Part shown: piece after piece, positions 17,794 to 27,038 of the stretch
How positions within the stretch are numbered: the stretch's first letter is position 1
Layout of the letters: every line of letters starts with the position of its first letter
NCBI RefSeq assembly: GCF_007741535.1
Contig: NZ_CP036525.1
Coordinates: forward strand, 3,658,001-3,722,000
DNA: 64,000 nucleotides
Source: Rubripirellula lacrimiformis
GTDB taxonomy: Bacteria > Planctomycetota > Planctomycetia > Pirellulales > Pirellulaceae
Reading direction: 5' to 3'
The notes under the pieces: generated by a model
Told to the model about the DNA's origin: nothing
The model's input: only the letters and a program-made list of their open reading frames with translations
Databases searched by the model: none
Program-made: the position numbers and the translations under genes

Positions 17794-18123
17794 GGCGGTC
17801 GACTTCGTACCAGGAGGGGGCGACGGGGTGGTTGACTGTGGTGACGGGATGTCGGGGACTGGACTTCGGGGACTGGACATCGGGGACTGGACATCGGGGA
17901 CTCTGGTTGGCCGGTTGTGCGGGCTGCGCAAGATGCGCCAGCGGGCTGCCACCGGCATGCGGTGCATTGTAATGGGAATGGTGACTTCCCGCGTGATCCT
18001 GTCCGGGCGCGTCGTAGTCTTTTTGACTGACATTCGGCAATGGCGCGGGGGCATGCGTGGCACGGTCGAACCAGAATTCCAGTCGAATCCCAACGTTGCC
18101 AACCAAAAGCTCGCGAATCTTCT
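17794..18123. other. Divergent intergenic region, PQQ protein / GNAT protein
   Basis: 330 nt between two outward-reading genes. It should hold both promoters and contains a 14-bp tandem repeat. Nothing else is recognised. Confidence 0.45.
17852..17907. repeat. 14-bp tandem repeat, four copies
   Basis: Copies of TCGGGGACTGGACA begin at 17852, 17866, 17880 and 17894; the last copy is diverged. The 14-bp period is not a multiple of three, which argues that the region is not translated. Confidence 0.9.
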
Positions 18124-19275
18124 ATGTTCACCATCGAAACGACGGACGATCTTGAAGGGTTTCTTGCCAACCCTGAGCAGTGGAACCGTTTGTCCCAAGG
18201 CGTCCCGTTCCGCGAAACATCATGGCTAGGGCCTTGGTGGCGTCTGATGGGGCAGGGCCGGCGTGCTCACCTGTTGGTCGCTCGCGATTCCGCGGGGACC
18301 GTCCGAGGACTGTTGCCGATGTACCAGTCCCATGCGGCCGGCGTCTTGTCGATGATCGGTGATGGGGAAGCTTGTACGGATCATGTTTCGGTGCTGGCCG
18401 AATCCGACGACGCAGTCGCCGTGGGCCATGCCATGGGACGCCACCTTGCGGCCACGGCCAGCGATCCAGATCAGGGCTGGGAAATGCTGGATATCGACGG
18501 CATCGTCGAAGGCGATATCGCGATCGCGGCGTTGATGTCCGGACTGAAAGAGGGCGGGGCGTCGCTTCACGCCCAAAGTCGGATGAGTGTTTGGTACCGA
18601 CCTGCGGATCAATGCTGGGATGAACACCTCAAACGCCACGGAAAGACTCAGCGGCGACAGATGCGTCGTTGGTCGGATCGCTTGGCGGGAATGAACAAAG
18701 TGGTCGCAGGCACGCCCGAGGAAACCAAACACCTTCTAGGGGTGGTCATCGATATGCACCAGCGCCGTTGGAATTCGGTCGGTGAAGCCGGCAGCTTTGC
18801 TAATCCAGCGTTCTGTGACTTCATCCACGCCACCAGCGAAGATTTTCTAAGTCGCGATCAGCTTTACCTGGCCGTGATCGAACACGAGGGAACACCGATC
18901 GCCGGCGAACTGAAGTTCATCGGCCGCAATGGTGTGCTGTATTGCTATAGCGCTGGCTATGACATCGTCTACGCGGACTTGGAACCGGGACGATTGATGT
19001 GCATCGACGGCATCCAAGAAATGTATCGTCGTGGCTGGAAAGGAATCGATTTCATGCGTGGCGACGAAACTTACAAATCACGCTATGCAACCGAATCGCA
19101 TTGTTTGTTGCGAGTGCGTGTTGCGGCGCCGACATTATTGCCGCGACTTCGCCATGCCGCATGGTGGACTGGTTTCGAATTGAAACAGTGGGCCCGACGA
19201 CAAAGTGGTCGCCCAGTCATCGCTGTGCTGGACCCCACTTCGGTGTGCGGGCCCGCCCCGGTACTGACACCCTAA
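18124..19275 (+). CDS. GNAT-family (BioF2/FemAB-like) acetyltransferase
   Basis: 383 residues from the ATG at 18124. The layout is that of the Acetyltransf_6/BioF2-like group of GNAT proteins: an N-terminal half with PFRETSWLGPWWRLMG (about 24-39), a central Arg/Lys-rich segment GKTQRRQMRRWSDRL, and a C-terminal acyltransferase half containing LYLAVIEHEGTPIAGELKF and IDFMRGDETYKSRYA (about 308-322), a signature of this family. Relatives act in cell-envelope or exopolysaccharide synthesis, but the substrate here cannot be told. There is no signal peptide. The gene converges on the cadherin/dockerin gene with 12 nt between stops. Confidence 0.82.
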   Translation: MFTIETTDDLEGFLANPEQWNRLSQGVPFRETSWLGPWWRLMGQGRRAHLLVARDSAGTVRGLLPMYQSHAAGVLSMIGDGEACTDHVSVLAESDDAVAVGHAMGRHLAATASDPDQGWEMLDIDGIVEGDIAIAALMSGLKEGGASLHAQSRMSVWYRPADQCWDEHLKRHGKTQRRQMRRWSDRLAGMNKVVAGTPEETKHLLGVVIDMHQRRWNSVGEAGSFANPAFCDFIHATSEDFLSRDQLYLAVIEHEGTPIAGELKFIGRNGVLYCYSAGYDIVYADLEPGRLMCIDGIQEMYRRGWKGIDFMRGDETYKSRYATESHCLLRVRVAAPTLLPRLRHAAWWTGFELKQWARRQSGRPVIAVLDPTSVCGPAPVLTP

Positions 19276-19287
19276 CGATCGTTCGAC

Positions 19288-22200
19288 CTAGAACAAACGT
19301 GGGTTTTGCAAGTATTCGATCATCGCACGATCATGGTCATCGTGGTCGTGGATCGACGCGGCAATTCGATCGACCGCCACGCTTGACTCGGTTGCCGATT
19401 CGCTTTCGCCAGAGATGCGAGACATCTGATTGATCACCTGCAATGCATCCAAAGCGCTGACCAGGTTATCGCCGGATACATCAAAGAATGCGGCGATTCG
19501 GACGTCGGGGTCCACCGCCGTACCGGGACTTTGACGGGCCAAGTAGTTGATGATCCGCAACGCGTCGTTGGCGCTGATTCTGTCATCACCGTTGACGTCA
19601 AACGCGTTCACGGTATTGTGCAGCGGCGTTGCGCTCGATTCGATGGTGATCGTGAAGAACAGGGATGATGTCAGCGACTGGTCGTCATGATCGGTGACGG
19701 TCAATTGGATCTCAATTTCACCCACGATGATCGTTGTCGGAACGCCCACGATCGTCATCGAAACCGGATCAAACGTCATCCAAGCGGGCAGATCACCGCC
19801 GGCAAAGGTTGCCCCGATGTCCCATGCTGGACCGCCGTCTGGATCGACCACCAATCCGTCGGGCAGCACCATCGAAAACGCCGATCCCGTGGTGCCCTCG
19901 ACGTTCGTCACGCCACTGGTGAAAATCGGTGCCTCGTTTTCGTCATCGATCTGGATTGCAAAATCCGCCGACGTGGTGGAGCTTGGCGAACCGTTGTCGG
20001 TGACCGAAATCACCAAGGTGAATGAATCATTGATTTCATGATCCAGGGCGGCGTTTTCGGCCAACGTAATCTGTCCGCTTTGCGGATCGATGTCGAAGTG
20101 ACCGGCATCGTTTCCGCTTGTGATCGCATAGGTCAATGTTTGACCGGCATCTGGATCCGACGCGATCACGGTTCCCACAATCGATCCGCCCGAGGCGGAT
20201 TCGGTGATTGAAAACTGACCCGGCTGGATGGTGGGCGATTCGTTTTCGTCATCCACTTCGATTTGAACGGTCGCCATCTGTGTCAGGGGTGGCTGACCAT
20301 CGTCGCTGACTTCCACTTCCAACGTGAATCGTTCACGCGATTCATAGTCAATGGCTGCGGTTAACTTGATTTCACCCGTGGTCGGTTGGATCGAAAAGAA
20401 TCGGACGCCACTGCCGCCGACAAGCTGGTAGGTCAGGCTTTGCCCTTGATCCGGATCGGATGCAGCGACAGTTCCAATCGATGAATTGATTGCGACGTTC
20501 TCGGTGACGTGGAACGTTTGGTTCGCGATCACGGGGGATTCGTTGGTGTCGGTAATGCGAACGATAAAGATCGCGGTGGATTCGGCATTCGATGGATCGC
20601 TGGCGATCACTTCCAATTCAAATACGGACTGTGTTTCGAAGTCGAATTCGGCATTCTCGGTCGTGGTGATTTCACCCGTCTGGGCATCGATCTGGAATTC
20701 GTCGGGACCATCGGCGCCGAATCGATAAGAAACGTCGTCTTCCTCGGGGTCCACTGCGGAAACGGTGCCCACGTCGGTGCCACCGATTGCCGTTTCGCTT
20801 AGCGTGAACGAACCGGCGCTGATCACCGGGGCGGCGTTGGGCCCGCGAACGAAATCTTGCTTGTAGTTTTCGTACCGATTGACTGCGATCGTGGTTCCTT
20901 CACCCGAAAAACTGCCATCCTCGACATGCAGCCGATAGTCGTTGGGGAACAGGTGGTCGAGTTCGTAGTTGCCGTTCTGGTCGGTGATCGCGAATGGTTC
21001 TGATTGAGTGTAAATCAAATCGTCAAAACGAGTCCACGGATCGCCTTCCTCGTCGTTGATCTGTTCGTCGGCAAACGCCATCACGTAGGCAATGTTTTCC
21101 ACCGATGACGAAACCGAGATTCTTTGGCGTCCGCTGTCCACTAACAGTCCGCTGACGTCGGAATCGATCAGTTCGCCGGACGCCGTGTAGGCTTCTAACT
21201 TGCCATAGACCTTGGACAACGTGTTGTCGCTGCCGATCGCAACGATGGACGCTGAACTGACGGGTTCATAGAAATCGAATCTTAACGAACCGCTTTGGGT
21301 AAACCAGTCGATCCCGCCTTTGGCAAAGATGCGGTTCTCTAGAGTCTGTGGGAAATCGTCCTCGGCTTCCGAACTGACTGCGTGAGCGGCGAAGGAACTT
21401 AGCGCAAAGTTCGTGACCGTTACACCGGGGAATGCGTTCAGCAGCGGATAGTCCAGACGCCCAACGATGCTGACCGGCGGATTTTGCGGATCGACCACAT
21501 CGTCGGGATCGACGCGAAACGTCAACGTGTCACGAATTCCATTGTCGTTGGTGTCGGCGAATACCGTTGCATCTGCAAGTGGCATGTTGGTGACACTGTC
21601 AAAGACATTTCCCTTGACGCCGCCGACGAAGTTGGGGCCGCCGACGTGATCCAGGTCACGGCCCGAGAATGGATACTGGCTGGGAGTGCCAAACAGGTTG
21701 TCCACCAATGCCCATTGCGGATCAGCCCCGACCAGGGTTCGGTTTTCGTCTTGAACGGTCCCCACGACCCAGTCGCTGGGGTCACTGCCGACTGACTCGC
21801 CGACGCGACCGGCGTAGCCAAACCCTTCCGTGCGGACGAATGCGACGCCATCAGGAACGTTGACCTCGGCTGGCGACGGGCCGTCTTCCGCGAAAACAAT
21901 GTTGCCATAGGCGATGTCGCCGCCGCCGACAAAGGGATGCAGAGAAATGGAATCCTGGATATCCCAAGCGCTCGCTACCAAAGGGTCAATCACGCCGTCG
22001 TCGTCGGCATCGATGTCCATTTCGAGTTGAGGGGCAATGTCGGTTTGGATCAACAGATACGCGTTGGCACCGATGATGAAATCGATGCGTTCAGAGAGCG
22101 AGTGTGAATCCGAGTAGATGTCGCCTGGTAAGCCACCGAAACCTTCTTCGGTGGATCGCAGGACGGTTGCGCCAGCTTCCACCGAATGCGGACTGTCCTG

Positions 22201-22503
22201 TTGCAGTAGGACCAGATAGCCGTTTTCGCCAAACGACTGTCCAGACAGATCAAAGATCCCGTGGACCACGCCAACATCCAAACCGCGTTCGTAGGCAGTC
22301 ACGAAATAGGTGCCTTCGGGGAGCGTGGTGCTTGGCTCGCCGCGAAGCTCGACCATCTGCGCCTTGTCGTTGTCGCCGAAAAGTGGACTTACCAATAGTT
22401 CACTGATATGGGCAGCTAAAAGTTGGCGACTCTCTAGGGCTTGGAAACCTAAACGCCGCGACGGCCCGCTGCGAAAAGACTTTGGCAGACGTCGGGTTTT
22501 CAT
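19288..22503 (-). CDS. Surface protein with cadherin repeats and a dockerin-type C terminus
   Basis: 1071 residues from the ATG at 22501-22503 (a start 12 codons upstream is possible). The N terminus is Arg-rich and then reads GFQALESRQLLAA (19-31), a variant of the planctomycete LEPR-XLL export motif. A lamin-tail-like region follows (about 32-290: ISELLVSP, QMVELRG, GYLVLLQQ), then a SdrD/B-like stretch (VKGNVFDS, DTNDNGIRD, FAITDQNGNYEL). Three cadherin-type repeats with DP..Q.LTY and I.V.DENE.P motifs cover about 560-880, then a putative-Ig domain. Residues about 970-1030 hold two Ca-binding dockerin half-repeats, FDVNGDDRISANDALRIINYL and its partner FDVSGDNLVSALDALQVINQM. It is probably a secreted or surface adhesion/matrix protein. 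Confidence 0.88.
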   Translation of the reverse strand: MKTRRLPKSFRSGPSRRLGFQALESRQLLAAHISELLVSPLFGDNDKAQMVELRGEPSTTLPEGTYFVTAYERGLDVGVVHGIFDLSGQSFGENGYLVLLQQDSPHSVEAGATVLRSTEEGFGGLPGDIYSDSHSLSERIDFIIGANAYLLIQTDIAPQLEMDIDADDDGVIDPLVASAWDIQDSISLHPFVGGGDIAYGNIVFAEDGPSPAEVNVPDGVAFVRTEGFGYAGRVGESVGSDPSDWVVGTVQDENRTLVGADPQWALVDNLFGTPSQYPFSGRDLDHVGGPNFVGGVKGNVFDSVTNMPLADATVFADTNDNGIRDTLTFRVDPDDVVDPQNPPVSIVGRLDYPLLNAFPGVTVTNFALSSFAAHAVSSEAEDDFPQTLENRIFAKGGIDWFTQSGSLRFDFYEPVSSASIVAIGSDNTLSKVYGKLEAYTASGELIDSDVSGLLVDSGRQRISVSSSVENIAYVMAFADEQINDEEGDPWTRFDDLIYTQSEPFAITDQNGNYELDHLFPNDYRLHVEDGSFSGEGTTIAVNRYENYKQDFVRGPNAAPVISAGSFTLSETAIGGTDVGTVSAVDPEEDDVSYRFGADGPDEFQIDAQTGEITTTENAEFDFETQSVFELEVIASDPSNAESTAIFIVRITDTNESPVIANQTFHVTENVAINSSIGTVAASDPDQGQSLTYQLVGGSGVRFFSIQPTTGEIKLTAAIDYESRERFTLEVEVSDDGQPPLTQMATVQIEVDDENESPTIQPGQFSITESASGGSIVGTVIASDPDAGQTLTYAITSGNDAGHFDIDPQSGQITLAENAALDHEINDSFTLVISVTDNGSPSSTTSADFAIQIDDENEAPIFTSGVTNVEGTTGSAFSMVLPDGLVVDPDGGPAWDIGATFAGGDLPAWMTFDPVSMTIVGVPTTIIVGEIEIQLTVTDHDDQSLTSSLFFTITIESSATPLHNTVNAFDVNGDDRISANDALRIINYLARQSPGTAVDPDVRIAAFFDVSGDNLVSALDALQVINQMSRISGESESATESSVAVDRIAASIHDHDDHDRAMIEYLQNPRLF

Positions 22504-22844
22504 GCTCGTACCTGTAGCGATCGGATCGATGGCCAGCACGCAGTTGATTCAAAACTGATTCAAAACGACGAAAACGAAGGTGTCCCGCGATGCCGTAGCC
22601 GTGGAACAATTCTAACCGGCCGTCCAAGGCCTGTGTTGCGGTGACGATCGAGAACGGCAAATCGCGATGTCGCTGGTGTGCCCGCCGGCCCCCGGACACT
22701 CGGATGCGCGTCTCGATCGCGGCCAGACGATCGCATCTGGCCCATGCGACAGGGCCGATTACGCGTGCCAATTGCACCGTGCGGCTCGATCTTCTTCTCC
22801 TGGTCCGACGCGTGCCGCGTCACAGGATTTGCACAGGCGGTCTG
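22504..22844. other. Intergenic region between the PQQ and cadherin/dockerin genes
   Basis: 341 nt upstream of the cadherin/dockerin gene and downstream of the second PQQ gene, both on the minus strand. It contains an 11-bp direct repeat TGATTCAAAAC at 22544-22554 and 22555-22565, close to the start of the cadherin gene. No gene is recognised. Confidence 0.4.
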
Positions 22845-24230
22845 CTACTTCGAGATGCAGTAGAGATGCGTCTTGCTGCGTAAGAAGATTTGTCCGCCAA
22901 CGATGGCTGCCGAGGCGTCAATTTCATCGTCGAGAGTGTTGGTCGCGATCACTTCGAAGGTTTTTCCGTGCTTGATCACCAACGTCGTGCCTTCGCGTCC
23001 GGTCAGATAGATACGGTCAGCGGCGGCGACCGGCGAAGCGTAGACCGACTTGATGTCGGGCAGACGGGTTTGGTCGATTAGTAAATCACCGGTTTTCGCG
23101 TCACGCGACAGCAACACCCCGTTATTGGATTTCAGGAAGTAGAGTTGCCCCTGATACAGAACCGGTGACGAGACGTACGGTGCGGCGTCTTCTTCGTACC
23201 AAGTGACTTTGTCGGTGTCGGTGATGTCGCCGGTCGAATCCAGTGGGATGGAGTAGATGGCGTATCCACGGTACCCGGTCATGACGATGACGTTGTCTTC
23301 GAAACGAACTGGGGTCGGGATCGGGTTTCCCGCTTGGCCACCGCACTGCCAAATGATCTTTCCGGTTTCCAGGTCATAGCTGCGAACACGATTGCTGCCG
23401 TTGGTGACCACTTGCGATCGACCGTCCCAATCGGTGATCAGCGGGGTCGCCCAGGTGGTTTGTTCGTCGCGTGGTTGTCGCCAAATTTCGTTGCCGGACT
23501 TTGTATCCAGAGCAACGATGAACGATTGCCCTTCGTGATCAAACGGGACGACCATGACTCCGTTGTGGACGGCTGGTGAACTGCCTTCGCCGAATTGGTT
23601 TCGCGTCTCCATTCGTCCTAGATCTTTCGACCATTGCTTGTTGCCATCTAGATCCATGCAATAGACGCCGCGCGATCCAAACGAAATGTACAGCTGCTGT
23701 CCATCAGTGATCGGCGACGATGATGCGAACGTATTGGTGCTGTGCCCCGATTCGTGTGGCACCTGGGATGTCAACGTACTGCGCCAGACTTCACTGCCGG
23801 TTTCACGGTCGTAGGCGATGACCATAAAATCGTAATAGTTCGCCGGTGCTGATCCGCCCCGGCCAGACCCACCGCGTCCGCCACCACGCCGGCGTCCGGA
23901 TGGTTCGGATCCACGTCGTTGGGAATCGCCAGCCGCTGCATCGCTGGATCCCGCGTTATCGACCGCATTTTCAGCAACTCGGTCCGTCTTGAAGGCGGTC
24001 GCGACATACACGCGATCCCCCAAAATGATCGGGGTACTGCTGCCAACGCCGGGTACGTCGATCTTCCAATGGATGTTTTCGTTCTCGCTCCAAACCGTCG
24101 GCGGATCCGCATCCACCGCGACACCCGAACCGTCGGGGCCACGCCACTGTGGCCAACCTGCCTGGTTGTCGTTGGCCAGCAAGCTTGCGGAGAATAAGAG
24201 TGTTCCGGCGATCGATAGCAGCAACTTCAT
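22845..24230 (-). CDS. Secreted PQQ-propeller repeat protein
   Basis: 461 residues from the ATG at 24228-24230, with AGGA about 10 nt upstream. The signal peptide is MKLLLSIAGTLLFSASLLA-ND. The mature protein starts with WPQWRGPDGSGVAVD, the usual opening of planctomycete PQQ-like proteins, and continues with propeller blades (IHWKIDVPG, NKQWSKDLG, GNEIWRQPR, TGKIIWQCGG, AKTGDLLID). Between blades one and two is a low-complexity Gly/Arg/Ser insert (about residues 88-125). The ligand is unknown. The gene is divergent from the GH71/99-like gene. Confidence 0.87.
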   Translation of the reverse strand: MKLLLSIAGTLLFSASLLANDNQAGWPQWRGPDGSGVAVDADPPTVWSENENIHWKIDVPGVGSSTPIILGDRVYVATAFKTDRVAENAVDNAGSSDAAAGDSQRRGSEPSGRRRGGGRGGSGRGGSAPANYYDFMVIAYDRETGSEVWRSTLTSQVPHESGHSTNTFASSSPITDGQQLYISFGSRGVYCMDLDGNKQWSKDLGRMETRNQFGEGSSPAVHNGVMVVPFDHEGQSFIVALDTKSGNEIWRQPRDEQTTWATPLITDWDGRSQVVTNGSNRVRSYDLETGKIIWQCGGQAGNPIPTPVRFEDNVIVMTGYRGYAIYSIPLDSTGDITDTDKVTWYEEDAAPYVSSPVLYQGQLYFLKSNNGVLLSRDAKTGDLLIDQTRLPDIKSVYASPVAAADRIYLTGREGTTLVIKHGKTFEVIATNTLDDEIDASAAIVGGQIFLRSKTHLYCISK

Positions 24231-24713
24231 CACAGTGCGTCCTGGTGCGTTGACAGAAAAGTACTTTTTGGCGACTGGTTTGATCTCGTCGTTCGATGCT
24301 GCCAAATGCAAGAGCGAGCGACCAGCGTCGTTTCGGGCTGGACCCGACGGAGCGGACGATTGCCCTTCTAGTCACCCGATCGCAGCAAACAGCAATCCCG
24401 AGGGCAAAGAGCGGTTATCCTACCTTTATCATCCATGTCGCGGCCCGCTGGCGAAAGAGGGCTGGTCGGACGTTGAACCCCGGCTGAGCGCCAAAGTTGC
24501 GGCGATACCAGCTGCTTTTCGCAAATTGGCAATGGACGCCCGAAATACCAAAACCAGATCCAATGGACTCGCATCCGCTGCATTCAACTGACCCGACCCC
24601 GTCGCTGCGGCACTTTGGTATCCGTCCGATGGATTCGCTACTTTGTGTGGGCGATCCGCTGATCACTGACAAAACCCCACCTCTTGTTCCGTCCTCTCGC
24701 GATCGATTCCTCC
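24231..24713. other. Divergent intergenic region, PQQ protein / GH71-99-like protein
   Basis: 483 nt between outward-reading genes. It should hold both promoters. I see no repeat, RNA gene or convincing open frame in it. Confidence 0.4.
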
Positions 24714-25952
24714 ATGATTCGAATTTCATCGACGTTGTTATGTCTAAGTTGGTCGCTTGTTGCGTTTGCTGTGGATGATCCAAAAACGGTCGTCGTGGAT
24801 CGCTCCACACTGACCGGCAAGGTAATGTGCGGCTATCAAGGATGGTTCAACTGCGACGGCGACGGTGCAGATCTTGGCTGGACACACTGGTCACGTGATC
24901 GCCGGAACATGCCCGGCCCTGGCAATGTGGTCGTTGATCTTTGGCCGGACCTGACGGAATACGGGCCTGATGAAAGATTTGCCACCGGATTCAGGATGGC
25001 GGATGGACGTGCCGCAGAGGTGTTCAGCAGCGGAAATCGAAAAACGGTGCTGCGACATTTCCAGTGGATGCAGCAGTACGGCATCGACGGCGCGTTCCTG
25101 CAACGATTCGCATCCGGCCTTCGACGCGGGCCGACCAAAGCGCATAAGGATCGTGTCTTGAAACATGTCCGTGACGGCGCCAATCTTTCGGGACGTGCTT
25201 TCGCAGTCATGTACGACCTATCGGGGATCCGCGCCGATGACACCGAACTGGTTCAAGACGATTGGCGTTCTATCGAGCAGGAAATGCGTCTGGCGGACGA
25301 TGCAGCCTACCTTCATCACGAAGGGAAACCCGTGGTTGCGATCTGGGGGATCGGATTCAACGACGACCGACCTTATAGCCTGAACGATTGCCACGAATTG
25401 GTCCGTTGGTTCAAGGAACAGGGATGCACGGTGATGGTGGGTGTGCCGTCGTTTTGGCGCACTCTTCAGCGCGATTCAGTCGACGATCTTTTGCTGCACC
25501 AGATCATTGAATTGGCCGATATCGTCAGCCCGTGGAGTGTCGGACGTTATCGATCTGCTGACGAAGCAACTCGGCACGCGGCCGATGTCTGGGCGGCGGA
25601 CCAACAGTGGTGTCAGCAACGGCAACTGGATTTCTTGCCGGTCGTCTTTCCTGGTTTCAGTTGGCACAACCTGAAGGGAGCTGACTTGGCGGCAATCCCA
25701 CGCCGGAAGGGCGAGTTTCTGTGGAGCCAGATTGTGGCTGCGAAAAATGCGTCTTGCCAAATGATCTATGTTGCGATGTTTGATGAGGTGGACGAGGGAA
25801 CCGCCATCTTCAAATGTACCGATGAACCACCAACGGGTGATGGAGTCCAGTTTTTAGATTTCGAAGGGCTGCCGAGCGACTTTTACCTGAAAATGGTGGG
25901 CCAGGCCGGCAAGCTGCTCCGCGATGAAATCCCAATCCGTCCCCTGCCCTAA
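24714..25952 (+). CDS. Glycoside hydrolase family 71/99-like secreted protein
   Basis: 412 residues from the ATG at 24714 (a TTG at 24684 would add ten). The signal peptide is MIRISSTLLCLSWSLVAFA-VDD. The mature part opens with KVMCGYQGWFNCDGDGADLGWTHW, typical of bacterial GH71/99-like (endo-alpha-mannanase/mannosidase-type) barrel proteins, followed by YGIDGAFLQRF, FAVMYDLSG, KPVVAIWGIGF, GCTVMVGVPSFWR, FLPVVFPGFSW and MIYVAMFDEVDEGTAIFK. The acid pair near FDEVDEGTA is a plausible active-site region, but exact catalysis is not proven. It is probably a periplasmic or secreted glycosidase for mannan-like or other marine polysaccharide, in line with the nearby sulfatase. Confidence 0.82.
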   Translation: MIRISSTLLCLSWSLVAFAVDDPKTVVVDRSTLTGKVMCGYQGWFNCDGDGADLGWTHWSRDRRNMPGPGNVVVDLWPDLTEYGPDERFATGFRMADGRAAEVFSSGNRKTVLRHFQWMQQYGIDGAFLQRFASGLRRGPTKAHKDRVLKHVRDGANLSGRAFAVMYDLSGIRADDTELVQDDWRSIEQEMRLADDAAYLHHEGKPVVAIWGIGFNDDRPYSLNDCHELVRWFKEQGCTVMVGVPSFWRTLQRDSVDDLLLHQIIELADIVSPWSVGRYRSADEATRHAADVWAADQQWCQQRQLDFLPVVFPGFSWHNLKGADLAAIPRRKGEFLWSQIVAAKNASCQMIYVAMFDEVDEGTAIFKCTDEPPTGDGVQFLDFEGLPSDFYLKMVGQAGKLLRDEIPIRPLP

Positions 25953-26270
25953 AACTGTTGCGTTGGGCACCTGACGCACGCCGTCGCGCTCGCTGATCCA
26001 GATTCGCAAATCTGACATCCGGAAACCGCCGTCGACTTGATCATCCATTCGTTCGTTCCGTTGGTAGTCCCGGCTTCAGCCGGCCTGTTCCCCCAACAAG
26101 CCCCAGGCCCAAAACGCAGCGATCCCGCCTGAAGGCGGTACTACAAACCGAGCCAATGCAGCGGTCCTCGTCTGCCCGTGTCGCTCGCCCAACAGTACGG
26201 CGACTGTTGGGCGGCGACGATTCAGCGCGACGCTTGACCGGCAAACCGATCGAATGGCAGCAGACGGGGG
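25953..26270. other. Intergenic region between convergent GH71/99-like and TPR-like genes
   Basis: 318 nt between two 3' ends. Its main content is the REP-like inverted pair at 26061-26147. No gene is seen. Confidence 0.5.
26061..26147. repeat. REP/BIME-like pair of inverted hairpins
   Basis: Two 23-nt arms, 26061-26083 and 26125-26147, are inverted relative to each other with 19 of 23 positions matching. Each arm also contains its own small hairpin: CCGGC-TTCA-GCCGG in the left arm and CCGCC-TGAA-GGCGG in the right, with GTAGT/ACTAC tails on the outside. The 41-nt spacer is unremarkable. The layout is that of a bacterial interspersed mosaic element and could also stop transcription from both sides. 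Confidence 0.7.
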
Positions 26271-27038
26271 CTAAACCGATAGGGTGGGCCCAGCGACATC
26301 GTCACTGGTTCGATTTCCCGCCTCCGTGGCGGGACCCGTCGCTCGGAACGTTGGATTGACGTTGCGTTGGCGCTGTTGTTCCTGATGTCCTGTTCCTGCA
26401 TCTTCCCGTTTGGCGTGCTTGCGCCTGCGGACTTTTCGTTCATCGTCAACCAATTCACTCTCCTGTCCTTGATGGACTTCCAGTCCGCTATCTTCCAGTT
26501 CGCCCGGTTCGAAATCGATCGGAACCTGGCAATTGGATGGCTCGATCCGGTTAAGTTTCCAGTCCAGTCGACGTAGCCAGGAAAGAGTTTTTTCCCATTG
26601 TTTGACAGTGTCACGGATCCGGATCGCGGCAGGGTGATCTGGTTGGCGAGTTTCTCGCAGCACGTCCAACGCTCCGCTGGGCGATCCGTTCATGAGCAAT
26701 GCCAAGGCAAAATTGCGTTTGTAATGCTTGCTGAGATCGGAGCGTTCGGAAACGCTGCCCGGTGCCAATACGAACTGGCGGAAAACCGCCACCGCGTCGG
26801 CTGGACGTCCCAGTCGCAGCAAGCAGACCCCCAAGGCATTACGAATCGACGGATCGCGACCTGCCGATTGAAGAATGCCCATGGCGGCTTGGTAGTCGCC
26901 CCGGTGCATCAACCGGTACGTTCGATCAAGTACCGGGTTGGAATGGACGATCGGCGGTGCGATGGATCTTGGATCCGATGTTTTTGCAGCGGTGGCTTGC
27001 TGGGGTTGGCTGCTGTGAGTTTTGGAGCGCGCGCGCAT
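26271..27038 (-). CDS. TPR-like protein of unknown function
   Basis: 255 residues. The first 30 residues are polar and basic. Residues about 36-130 contain two or three degenerate tetratricopeptide helices (YRLMHRGDYQAAMGILQSA, ALGVCLLRLGRPADAVAVF, NFALALLMNGSPSGALDVLRE), suggesting a protein-protein interaction part. The last third is highly charged and low in complexity, probably disordered. There is no signal peptide. The gene converges on the GH71/99-like gene. A specific function cannot be assigned. Confidence 0.6.
   Translation of the reverse strand: MRARSKTHSSQPQQATAAKTSDPRSIAPPIVHSNPVLDRTYRLMHRGDYQAAMGILQSAGRDPSIRNALGVCLLRLGRPADAVAVFRQFVLAPGSVSERSDLSKHYKRNFALALLMNGSPSGALDVLRETRQPDHPAAIRIRDTVKQWEKTLSWLRRLDWKLNRIEPSNCQVPIDFEPGELEDSGLEVHQGQESELVDDERKVRRRKHAKREDAGTGHQEQQRQRNVNPTFRATGPATEAGNRTSDDVAGPTLSV

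Noticed and set aside
17794-18198. N-terminal extension of the PQQ-propeller gene
   Set aside because: It overlaps the divergent GNAT gene and crosses a 14-bp tandem repeat that would shift frame.
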